Source of the DNA: a virus
DNA: 33,779 bases
Strand: one strand, 5' to 3'
IMG/VR virus record: IMGVR_UViG_3300013111_000617
Coordinates: 1-33,779 of that record
Each line of letters begins with the position of its first letter. Position 1 is the first letter of the stretch. The translations under genes were made by a program, and so were the position numbers. The notes below the pieces were generated by a model, which saw only the letters and a program-made list of their open reading frames with translations, did not search any database and was not told where the DNA came from. Below are positions 16,145 to 24,161 of this stretch, one piece after another.

Positions 16145-16321
16145 TCAGTACCCCACGTCCTCCATGATGTTGTCGTCGAACTCCTCGACGGAGGACTGGT
16201 CCTCGTCGGGGTCGTCGACGACGTCCTCGTCCTCGGCCGGCGTGTCCTCCTCGTCGTTGGTGTCGTCATCGTCGTCTTCGGGGCCGGCGTAGGCCCCGAG
16301 GTCGTCATCCAAGTAGGTCAT
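16145..16321 (-). CDS. Extremely acidic small protein, possible nucleic-acid mimic
   Basis: 58 aa from the ATG at 16321-16319; GGAGG sits seven bases upstream of this ATG, while the ATG six bases earlier is too close to it. By my count 28 of 58 residues are Asp or Glu and there is no Lys, Arg or His. Tyr and Met sit at both ends. Such composition is seen in DNA-mimic proteins (for example T7 Ocr-type anti-restriction proteins) and in acidic inhibitors, but also in disordered linkers. It is the first gene of the short minus-strand cluster and is transcribed divergently from the RNA polymerase gene. Confidence 0.65.
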   Translation of the reverse strand: MTYLDDDLGAYAGPEDDDDDTNDEEDTPAEDEDVVDDPDEDQSSVEEFDDNIMEDVGY

Positions 16322-16414
16322 ACACATTCCTCCAGCATTGTAGGTTCATCCCCCTTATGACAGTTGCCACTGAGCCCCTTGCAGGGGTAGCCTGGGGACC
16401 AAATAGGTGTCTTC
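16322..16414. promoter_or_regulatory. Divergent control region upstream of RNA polymerase
   Basis: A 93-bp gap between the acidic gene and the RNA polymerase gene. It contains the inverted repeat CCCCT-TGC-AGGGG (16375-16387). A weak plus-strand pair TTGCCA (16365-16370) and TAGCCT (16389-16394, 18-base spacing) might be a promoter, with the inverted repeat falling between the two boxes. The plus-strand start ATG at 16415 is preceded by AGGTG. No convincing minus-strand promoter is seen. Confidence 0.4.
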
Positions 16415-19400
16415 ATGACAACGCTGAACCCAGAGGGCTCGTTTGACGCCCTCAAAGACCGTGTCAGCGGTGCCATCGAGTCGACCTTCCCCTACGAGGG
16501 ACGGGACCGCAGGCTGGAAGTAGACCGAGTCTGGGTCGACGACAAGAAGAGCATCGACGACATCCGCTCACAGCAAGAGGCCAAGATGAGAGGCAGGTCC
16601 TGGACCGTGCCCGTCATGGCCGACGTCCGCCTCATCGACAAGGAGTCGGGCAAGGAGCTGGACTCCCGGGCCATCCGGGTGGCCAACCTCCCCAAGGTCA
16701 CCCGCCGCTACTCCTACATCGTCGACGGCAAGGAGCGGCAGGTCGACAACCAGTTCCGCCTGAAGTCGGGCGTGTACCACCGCACCACAGGCAAGGGTCA
16801 GCTGGTGTCGAAGTGGAACGCGGAGAAGGGCCTGGGCTTCGACCTGAAGTTCGACCCGGCCAACCGCCGCTACCTCATCAACTACGGCGACTCCAACATC
16901 CCCCTGTACCCCGTGCTCAAGGCGATGGGGGTGGGCGACGATGAGATCGAGCGCGAGCTCGGCCGTCGGATGCTCACCGCAGGGAAGAAGGAGAAGCACG
17001 ACGTCGCGATGCGCGCCTTCTACAAGGCGTCCACCGGGAAGCAGGCCGACAGCATCGAGGCTGCCGAGGAGCACATCGCCAAGACCCTGGCCGAGACCAA
17101 GCTCCGGCCCGACAGCACCGTGCTCACCCTGGGCAAGAAGTTCGACCACGTGAGCTCCAAGGCGCTGCTGGCCTCGGCCGCGAAGCTCGCGCGCATCTCC
17201 CGCGGTGAGGAGGACGAGGACAACCGCGAGCACCTGTTCTTCAAGGACGCCCTCTCCACCGAGGACTTCATCGAGGAGCGGCTGCAGCGAGCGCAGCGGG
17301 ACATCAAGGCGAAGCTGTCCAACAACATCGACAAGAAGGGCAAGCGGGTCCGCGAGGTCATCTCCCCCGACCTGTTCGACAAGCCCATCCGCTCGTTCTT
17401 CACCTCCAGCCAGCTCGCTCAGATGCCCGAGCAGATCAATCCCCTGGAGTTCGTGTCCGGCCAGACCAAGACCACGGTCATGGGAGAGGGTGGGATCAAG
17501 ACCACGCACACCCTGACCGACGAGGTCCGGCTCATCGACCCGACCCACCTGGGCTTCCTCGACCCCATCCAGACTCCCGAGGGAGACAAGACGGGCATCA
17601 CCCTCCAGCTCCCGCTGGGCGCACTCAAGAAGGGCAAGAAGCTCTACATCCGCGCCTACAACACCAAGACCGGGAAGATGGAGAACGTCGACGCCCACAA
17701 GGCGCACAACAGCACGATGGCCTACCCCGACCAGTTCTCCTGGAAGGGTGGGAAGCCAACCCCCGACGCCTCCGGCCGCGTGGCGGTCAGCGGCCCGGGT
17801 GGGGAGCTGAAGACGGTCGACTACAAGGACGTGGACTACGTCCTGCGCTCCCCCAAGGCCCTGTTCGGGATGTCCTCCAACCTCATCCCGTTCCTCCAGA
17901 ACAACCAGGGTGTCCGCGCCATGACGGCCTCGCGCCAGCAGGAGCAGGCCGTTCCCCTGGTCGACCGCGAGCAGCCCCAGGTGCAGGTGAAGACGGAGAG
18001 CGGACGCACCTTCGAGCAGACCCTCGGCAGGTTCAACGCGCACCACGCTCCGGTGGCGGGCAAGGTCATCGAGATCAAGCCCGACGCCGTCGTCATCCGT
18101 GGGAAGGACCGCAAGAAGCACGAGGTCCAGCTCTACGACCACTTCCCCCTCAACGAGGCGTCCAGCGTCCTGCACTCCAACCCCGTCGTGAAGGTGGGGG
18201 ACGAGGTCAAGTCGGGGCAGCTGGTGGCCGACTCCAACTTCACCAAGGGCGGCACCCTCGCCCTGGGGAAGAACCTGCGCGTCGCGTACCTCCCGTACAA
18301 GGGGTACAACTTCGAGGACGGCATCGTGGTCTCGGAGACGGGGGCGCAGAAGCTCACGTCCCAGCACATGCACCGCAAGCACCTGGCCATCGGCAAGGAC
18401 ACGGTCCTGAAGCGGGACAAGTTCCGCGCCTACTCCACCCCGGACCGCGCGCCGGACTCCAAGCTCAAGAAGCTCGACGACGACGGGATCATCCGGGTCG
18501 GCGAGACGGTCACCGAGGGCGACATCCTGGTGGCCTCCCTGAAGAAGCCGGCCCCCACCAGTGAGCGGCGCGCCCTCGAGCGCCTGCACAAGAGCCTGGT
18601 CAAGGACCTGGTCGAGCGGCCGCTCACCTGGGACAACGACACCCGCGGCAAGGTGATCCGGGTGGTGAAGACCCCCAAGGGCGTCGACGTCCACGTCGCC
18701 ACCGAGGAGCCCGCCCGCGTTGGGGACAAGCTGGTCGGCCGCCACGGGAACAAGGGCGTCATCACCGCCATCATCCCCGACCACGAGATGCCGAGGCCCA
18801 CGGAGAAGGGGTCCGCCCAGCTCGACGTCCTGCTCAACCCGGCGGGGATCCCCGGCCGCATCAACCTCGGGCAGGTCCTGGAGACCGCGGCGAGCAAGCT
18901 GTCCACGAAGCGCCGGCCCTACGTGGTCAACAACTTCGCCGGCGGGGAGAAGGACTACATCTCGGACCTGAAGAAGGAGCTGGCCGCAGCCGGGGTCAAG
19001 GACACCGAGCCCCTGGTCGACCCTCAGACTGGCGCCGAGCTGGGCGACACCCTGACGGGCGACCAGTACATGCTCAAGCTCAAGCACCAGGTCACCAAGA
19101 AGTCTGCGGCCAGGTCCGGGGGGACAGGCTACGGCTACGACGTGAACCGCGTGCCCAAGGGCGGGGGTGCCCACGGTGCCCAGGCGATGGACGCGCTGGG
19201 CATGTACGCCATGCTCGCGCACGGAGCGAAGGCCAACATCCGGGAGATGGCCACCTACAAGACCCAGCGCAACGACGAGCTGTGGGACGCGCTGCAGTCG
19301 GGCGAGCCCCTCCCCCCGCCGACGACCTCCTTCGCCTACGACAAGTTCCAGGGGTACATGAACGTGATGGGGATCAACCCCACGAAGCGGGGCAGCGTGA

Positions 19401-22400
19401 TCAACCTGTCCCCCTTGACCGATGCCCAGGTCGTCCAGATGTCCAACGGGGCACTGCCAGACGCGGGGCTGATGTTCCAGGGCAAGGACATGAAGCCTGA
19501 GCGAGGTGGTCTGTTCGACCCCCGCATCACCGGCGGCCCCGACGGCACGAAGTGGAGCCACATCGAGCTGGCCGAGTCGATGCCCAACCCGGTGTTCGAG
19601 CGCGCCATCCTCACGCTGACGGGGCTGACCAACAAGAAGTACCAGGCCATCATGGCAGGCAAGGACGAGCTCGACGGCAAGTCCGGGCCCGAGGCCATCC
19701 GGGAGAAGCTCAAGGACATCGACGTCGACAAGCGGCTGCGGCAGCTCCGCCGGAAGATGGAGAAGACCGACGCCCCGGCAGCCCTGGCCAAGATGAGGAA
19801 GGAGTCCCGCTACCTCGAGGCTCTGCAGGCCAACGAGATGACGCCGAGCGACGCCTACCTCATGTCGGTGGTGCCCGTCCTCCCGCCGTCGATGCGGCCG
19901 GTCTCCGTGATGGACGGGGGCGACCTCAACACCCGCGACATCAACGGGCTGTACAAGTACCTCGCCATCTCCAACCGGCAGCTCAAGGAGTTCGACCCGG
20001 GCCTGCCCGAGGGGGAGAAGCGCAAGCTGCAGGCGGAGCTGTACGACGACCTCCGTGCCCTGACGATGACGGGCAAGAACATCAACAAGCAGCAGTACCG
20101 CGGCGTGATGGAGACGATGAAGGGGGTGCCCCAGCCCAAGGACTCCTTCTTCCAGAAGAACCTCATCAGCCGCAAGCAGGACCTGTCGATGCGGTCCATC
20201 ATCATCCCCGAGCCCGCGATGGGCCTGGATGAGGTGGGCATCCCCTACTCCCTGGCGAAGGAGACCTACAAGCCCTTCATCGTGAGGAAGCTGCGCACCG
20301 AGCAGGGGTTCACCCCGCTCGAGGGCCAGAAGGAAGTGGAGAAGGACACGGAGCTGGCCCGCCGCACCCTGGAGCGGGTGCTGGATGAGCGGCCCGTGCT
20401 GCTGAAGCGCGACCCCGTGCTCCACAAGTTCGGCATCATGGCCTTCCAGCCCAAGGTGGTGGAGGGCAAGGCCATCCGCATCCACCCGCTGGTGACCGGC
20501 GGGTACAACGCCGACTTCGACGGCGACGCCATGTCCGCCTACGTCCCCCTCACCCACGAGGCGGTCAGCGAGGCGCACAAGATGTTCCCCTCGCGCAACC
20601 TGTTCAGCCCCACCTCGGGCCGGCTGATGTACCAGCCCGGCCACGAGGCACAGCTCGGGCTGTACCGGCTGACGAAGTGGGGCAAGCGCACCGGCCACGA
20701 GTTCAAGTCGACCAAGGAGGCCGCCAAGGAGGCCGCCGAGCTCGGCCTGGGCATGACCGATGTCATCACGGTCAAGGGCAAGGAGACGACCCTCGGCCGG
20801 CTGCTCATCGACCGGGTGCTGCCGAAGGGGGAGCGGGGGAACACGAAGCTCCTGCACACCCCCAGCTACCTGCTGGACAAGGGGGAGGCCCGGAAGCTCC
20901 TGACCTCCCTGGCCGAGAAGCACCCCAACGACTTCGGGGATGCGGTCAACCAGCTGAAGGACCTGGGGAACAACTACGCCTACCAGTCCGGCTTCTCCGT
21001 CAGCCTCCGAGACTTCACCCCGCAGCGGAACATCCGCGACCGCATCGTCAACGCGGCGCACAAGGAGGTGGCCGCCATCCACAAGCGGCGCGACATCTCC
21101 GAGGAGAAGAGGGAGCGGCTGGCCGCCGAGGCGTACCAGAAGGCGACCAACGAGCTGACCCGCATCCTCAAGCCGAAGCTGGCCAGGGAGAAGAACAACG
21201 CGCTCGAGCTCGTGTCCTCCGGCGCCCGTGGAGACTGGGACCAGCTGCGGCAGATCGTCGTGGCCCCGATGCTCATCAAGGACGCGGCCGACAGGCCCAT
21301 CCCCATCCCCATCACGAAGAGCTACGCCGAGGGCCTGGACACGGCGAGCTACTTCACCACGATGCAGGGCGCCCGCAAGACGATGATCCAGAAGACCAAG
21401 GAGACCGCCAAGCCTGGCGCGCTCACCAAGGACATCGTCAACTCGGCCATGAACATGCTCGTCATCCCGGGCGACGCCCCGGACGACGCCGAGGACGGGA
21501 TCTTCCTGGACACCGAGAGCCGGGAGATCATCGGCCGGTTCCTGTCGAAGCCCGCCAAGCTGCGGACGGGGGAGACCCTGCCGCGCAACACGGAGCTCAC
21601 CCCCGAGGTCATCACGCGCATCCGCAACGCGGGCACGAAGAAGGTCTCGGTGCGCAGCCCACTACGCAGTGCCGCGGCGCAGGGCATCTACGCCAGGGAC
21701 TACGGGACGCTGCCTGGTGGTGGCCTGCCTGAGCCGGGCACCAACATCGGCGTCATCGCAGCCCAGGCGCTGGGCGAGCCGGCGACCCAGCTCTCCATGA
21801 AGGCGTTCCACCACGGAGGCGTGGCGAGCACCAAGGGGAAGGTCACCGACTCGTTCACCCGCGTCGAGAACCTGTTGCAGATGCCGTCCACCCTGCCCGA
21901 CTCAGCGACCCTGGCTGGCAGGGGCGGACGCATCTCCAAGATCGAGAAGGACCGGGACGTCGGCGGGCTCAACGTGTGGGTCGAGGACAAGCGGCACTAC
22001 GTGCCCGAGCACCTGGTCCACTCCGGCCTCCACCTGCGCAAGGGCCTGGCCGTGAAGCGCGGCGACAGACTGTCGGCGGGACCCATCAACCCGCACGAGC
22101 TTCTGCCTTTGACCAACATCAACACCGTGAGAAACTACCTCACGGATGAGGTGCACACCGCGTACAAGGACTCGGGAGTCCAGCGGCGGAACGCCGAGGC
22201 GGTCATCCGTGCCATCACCAACCTCGGTGTGGTGCGGGACCCCGCGGGCGACCCGACCCTGCTGAAGGGCGACCTCGTCTCGGTGTCGCAGATGGAAGCG
22301 CGCAACCGGAAGTCGAAGAAGCCAGTGGCGTTCCGCCCCGTCCTGCGCGGGGTGAACCAGACGCCGCTGGACATGCAGACCGACTGGATGGCACGTATGC

Positions 22401-22546
22401 AATACCAGCGCCTGCAAGATACAGTGGTGGACGCAGCCCTGAAGAACTGGGGCAGTGACATTCACGGGATGCACCCAGTCCCGGGCATGGCCTACGGAGC
22501 CGAGTTCGGGAAGCCCCCGCTTGGGGTGACGAGCTTCAAGTACTGA
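16415..22546 (+). CDS. Single-chain multisubunit-type RNA polymerase (fused beta and beta-prime)
   Basis: DNA-dependent RNA polymerase, 2043 aa. The beta half (about 1-990) shows VDNQFRLKSGVYHRT, HLGFLDPIQTPEGDKTGI (about 378-395), YLPYKGYNFEDGIVVSE (about 624-640), GDKLVGRHGNKG (770-781) and LNPAGIPGRINLGQ. The beta-prime half (about 1000-2043) shows ERGGLFDPRITGG (1029-1041), PVLPPSMRP, the catalytic loop NADFDGD (1365-1371; D1367, D1369, D1371 bind Mg), a bridge-helix region at YFTTMQGARK, trigger loop LSMKAFHHGG (M1795, H1799) and a complete C-terminal region. The N-terminal beta-prime zinc ribbon is absent: GLFDPRITGGP runs almost directly into HIELA. At the second site, SPLRSAAAQGIYARDYG lacks all cysteines. 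I find no cysteine in the protein. E. coli beta plus beta-prime total about 2750 aa, so this is a reduced form. Start ATG at 16415. Confidence 0.96.
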   Translation: MTTLNPEGSFDALKDRVSGAIESTFPYEGRDRRLEVDRVWVDDKKSIDDIRSQQEAKMRGRSWTVPVMADVRLIDKESGKELDSRAIRVANLPKVTRRYSYIVDGKERQVDNQFRLKSGVYHRTTGKGQLVSKWNAEKGLGFDLKFDPANRRYLINYGDSNIPLYPVLKAMGVGDDEIERELGRRMLTAGKKEKHDVAMRAFYKASTGKQADSIEAAEEHIAKTLAETKLRPDSTVLTLGKKFDHVSSKALLASAAKLARISRGEEDEDNREHLFFKDALSTEDFIEERLQRAQRDIKAKLSNNIDKKGKRVREVISPDLFDKPIRSFFTSSQLAQMPEQINPLEFVSGQTKTTVMGEGGIKTTHTLTDEVRLIDPTHLGFLDPIQTPEGDKTGITLQLPLGALKKGKKLYIRAYNTKTGKMENVDAHKAHNSTMAYPDQFSWKGGKPTPDASGRVAVSGPGGELKTVDYKDVDYVLRSPKALFGMSSNLIPFLQNNQGVRAMTASRQQEQAVPLVDREQPQVQVKTESGRTFEQTLGRFNAHHAPVAGKVIEIKPDAVVIRGKDRKKHEVQLYDHFPLNEASSVLHSNPVVKVGDEVKSGQLVADSNFTKGGTLALGKNLRVAYLPYKGYNFEDGIVVSETGAQKLTSQHMHRKHLAIGKDTVLKRDKFRAYSTPDRAPDSKLKKLDDDGIIRVGETVTEGDILVASLKKPAPTSERRALERLHKSLVKDLVERPLTWDNDTRGKVIRVVKTPKGVDVHVATEEPARVGDKLVGRHGNKGVITAIIPDHEMPRPTEKGSAQLDVLLNPAGIPGRINLGQVLETAASKLSTKRRPYVVNNFAGGEKDYISDLKKELAAAGVKDTEPLVDPQTGAELGDTLTGDQYMLKLKHQVTKKSAARSGGTGYGYDVNRVPKGGGAHGAQAMDALGMYAMLAHGAKANIREMATYKTQRNDELWDALQSGEPLPPPTTSFAYDKFQGYMNVMGINPTKRGSVINLSPLTDAQVVQMSNGALPDAGLMFQGKDMKPERGGLFDPRITGGPDGTKWSHIELAESMPNPVFERAILTLTGLTNKKYQAIMAGKDELDGKSGPEAIREKLKDIDVDKRLRQLRRKMEKTDAPAALAKMRKESRYLEALQANEMTPSDAYLMSVVPVLPPSMRPVSVMDGGDLNTRDINGLYKYLAISNRQLKEFDPGLPEGEKRKLQAELYDDLRALTMTGKNINKQQYRGVMETMKGVPQPKDSFFQKNLISRKQDLSMRSIIIPEPAMGLDEVGIPYSLAKETYKPFIVRKLRTEQGFTPLEGQKEVEKDTELARRTLERVLDERPVLLKRDPVLHKFGIMAFQPKVVEGKAIRIHPLVTGGYNADFDGDAMSAYVPLTHEAVSEAHKMFPSRNLFSPTSGRLMYQPGHEAQLGLYRLTKWGKRTGHEFKSTKEAAKEAAELGLGMTDVITVKGKETTLGRLLIDRVLPKGERGNTKLLHTPSYLLDKGEARKLLTSLAEKHPNDFGDAVNQLKDLGNNYAYQSGFSVSLRDFTPQRNIRDRIVNAAHKEVAAIHKRRDISEEKRERLAAEAYQKATNELTRILKPKLAREKNNALELVSSGARGDWDQLRQIVVAPMLIKDAADRPIPIPITKSYAEGLDTASYFTTMQGARKTMIQKTKETAKPGALTKDIVNSAMNMLVIPGDAPDDAEDGIFLDTESREIIGRFLSKPAKLRTGETLPRNTELTPEVITRIRNAGTKKVSVRSPLRSAAAQGIYARDYGTLPGGGLPEPGTNIGVIAAQALGEPATQLSMKAFHHGGVASTKGKVTDSFTRVENLLQMPSTLPDSATLAGRGGRISKIEKDRDVGGLNVWVEDKRHYVPEHLVHSGLHLRKGLAVKRGDRLSAGPINPHELLPLTNINTVRNYLTDEVHTAYKDSGVQRRNAEAVIRAITNLGVVRDPAGDPTLLKGDLVSVSQMEARNRKSKKPVAFRPVLRGVNQTPLDMQTDWMARMQYQRLQDTVVDAALKNWGSDIHGMHPVPGMAYGAEFGKPPLGVTSFKY
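22062..22076. promoter_or_regulatory. Palindrome CGACAG-A-CTGTCG, copy 3
   Basis: GCGACAGACTGTCGG lies within the 3' part of the RNA polymerase gene. Its 13-base core (22063-22075) is the same palindrome as at 9472 and 15092 with the central base complemented. Confidence 0.35.
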
Positions 22547-22555
22547 GGAGAGAGC

Positions 22556-23023
22556 ATGCACGACCTCGAGAAGACCGCAGTGTTCCACGCGTTCAGGGCC
22601 GGTGCCCTCGACGAGATGGAGAAGATCGCCACCGAGCAGGGACTGACCCACCTAGAGAAGGTGGCCCTCCTGAGCGCCATGGGCAACGGCCTGCAGAAGG
22701 TCGCCATCTTCGGCGCCATCGGCAAGGGCGTGGCGAGCATGACCAAGAGCTTCGGCCAGTCCCTGGGGCAGCGTGGCTCGAAGGTGATGGCCGGACGCGC
22801 AGCCAAGGCCGGTGGTGAGGCCGTGAAGGCCCCCTGGCACATCGGTGCGGCCAACCGCCTCGGTGACGCGTCCAAGTGGATGGCCGCGCGTCCCGGGACC
22901 ACGGGTGGTCTGGCCCTCGGTGGGGCAGGTCTGGGCGCAGCCGGCCTGACCGGCGCGGGCTTCGCCGCCGGCGGCGCCGCCGGTGAGGGCCACCAGGCTG
23001 TCCGCCGCGCCGTGAGGGGGTAG
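22556..23023 (+). CDS. Probable virion protein with E-K-x-A repeats and hydrophobic glycine-rich tail
   Basis: 155 aa; the ATG at 22556 follows GGAGAG nine bases after the RNA polymerase stop, so it is co-transcribed. The first 50 residues carry four copies of [EQ]-K-[TIV]-A: EKTA (K6), EKIA (K23), EKVA (K35) and QKVA (K48), spaced 12-17 residues apart, as in short amphipathic helices. Residues 116-143 are almost only Gly, Ala and Leu and could insert in a membrane. There are no cysteines. It is a candidate internal virion or ejected protein; the family is not recognised. Confidence 0.7.
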   Translation: MHDLEKTAVFHAFRAGALDEMEKIATEQGLTHLEKVALLSAMGNGLQKVAIFGAIGKGVASMTKSFGQSLGQRGSKVMAGRAAKAGGEAVKAPWHIGAANRLGDASKWMAARPGTTGGLALGGAGLGAAGLTGAGFAAGGAAGEGHQAVRRAVRG

Positions 23024-23030
23024 TGCATAG

Positions 23031-24152
23031 GTGCCGCCCAACCCCCTGGTGCACGGCCGACGCAGGCCGGCCTTCATCGAGTCTGCACGGGTGATGAACG
23101 TGAACGCAGCGAGCTACTCGGTGGACATCCTCACTGACCCGCCCGACGAGCGGTTCTGGGGTGACATGCCGTTTGCGTCCCCGTACATGCACCCGCAGGG
23201 GGGCGAGGGGCTGTACGTCATGCCCGAGGTGGGAGCTCGCTGCTGGGTCTGCTGGCCCAGCGACGCGCTCTCTCCCTTCGTGCTGGCCTACGGCCCCTAC
23301 GCGTCCGCGGACCAGGAGGCGGCAACCCGCTGGCGCTCCGGCCGGGAGGAGCTCCGGCCCGGGGACATCTACCTGGGCACGCGTGACCGCAACGGCATCG
23401 TCATCCGGCGCGGCGGGGTGCTGCAGGTGATGTCCACCCCGCTGGCTCAGCGGATGTACATCCCCATCAACAACCTCATCCGGGACTTCTGCCAGAACTA
23501 CGGCATGCACACGTTCGGCGGCGACCTGACCTGGGAGGTGGGGACCCCGGCGGACAACGCCTACGGGGACCGGGAGACGGTGTGGCGCCTCAAGGCCAAG
23601 GAGAAGGCGGACGACCCTGGGATCGTCTGCGACTTCTCCCTGGGCCACCACGACGAGGACGTGGCCCTGGAGCTGCTCATCTACAGCGACGGCACGGATG
23701 AGCACACGCAGGTGGCGCACCTCACCATCGACAAGGCCGGGGTGACTACCTGGACCCTCGAGGACAACTTCAACATCGTCACCGAGAAGTCCTTCTCAGT
23801 GGAGGCCACGGAGAACGTGGAGATGGTGGCGACCCAGGAGATGAACCTGGACGGCAAGGCCGGCGTGCTGCTGCAGAGCACCAGCGCCGGCGTGAAGCTG
23901 CTGGCCAACGCGAACATCGAGCTGGGTGACTCCGGCCTCGTGGTGACGCCCGATGGGCGGGTCGAGGTGGGAGCAGGGGCCACGGAGAAGATGGTGCTGG
24001 GGGACTCCCTGGCCAGCTGGCTGCTCAACCACGGCCACATCATCACGGGTACCCTGAGCGGCACGGCGGTCACTGGTCAGACCGCCGGGCTGATGCCGGG
24101 TACTCCAGACCCGACGACCACGATCCTCTCGAAGAAGCACACGGTGAACTAG
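23031..24152 (+). CDS. Baseplate/tail spike protein (gp5/VgrG/gpV-like)
   Basis: 373 aa from the GTG at 23031; ARVMNVNAASYSVDIL looks like the N-terminal strand of a gp5/gpV OB-fold domain, so this early start is favoured. An OB-like domain follows, with GLYVMPEVGARCWVCWPSD. The region from about 200 to 330 is rich in short beta repeats (VTTWTLEDNFNIVTEKSFSVEATENVEMVATQEMNLDGK), as in a triple-stranded beta-helix needle. The C-terminal LGDSLASWLLNHGHIITGT and a Gly/Thr/Pro-rich tail are typical of phage baseplate assembly protein V relatives. The role would be puncturing the host envelope at the tail tip. Assignment is from pattern only. Confidence 0.75.
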   Translation: MPPNPLVHGRRRPAFIESARVMNVNAASYSVDILTDPPDERFWGDMPFASPYMHPQGGEGLYVMPEVGARCWVCWPSDALSPFVLAYGPYASADQEAATRWRSGREELRPGDIYLGTRDRNGIVIRRGGVLQVMSTPLAQRMYIPINNLIRDFCQNYGMHTFGGDLTWEVGTPADNAYGDRETVWRLKAKEKADDPGIVCDFSLGHHDEDVALELLIYSDGTDEHTQVAHLTIDKAGVTTWTLEDNFNIVTEKSFSVEATENVEMVATQEMNLDGKAGVLLQSTSAGVKLLANANIELGDSGLVVTPDGRVEVGAGATEKMVLGDSLASWLLNHGHIITGTLSGTAVTGQTAGLMPGTPDPTTTILSKKHTVN

Positions 24153-24161
24153 GAGACTGCC

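Noticed and set aside
16337-16342. TACAAT on the minus strand as a -10 box for the acidic gene
   Set aside because: It would place the transcription start inside the ribosome-binding site of that gene and has no partner -35.
16568-21082. A 1504-codon open frame on the minus strand across the RNA polymerase gene
   Set aside because: It is the antisense shadow of a GC-rich coding frame: no family motif, Val/Leu/Asp/Gly-biased sequence, while the plus frame has clear polymerase signatures.
22966-22985. Perfect palindrome CCGGCGGCGCCGCCGG
   Set aside because: It is inside an Ala/Gly-rich coding run and is explained by codon choice.
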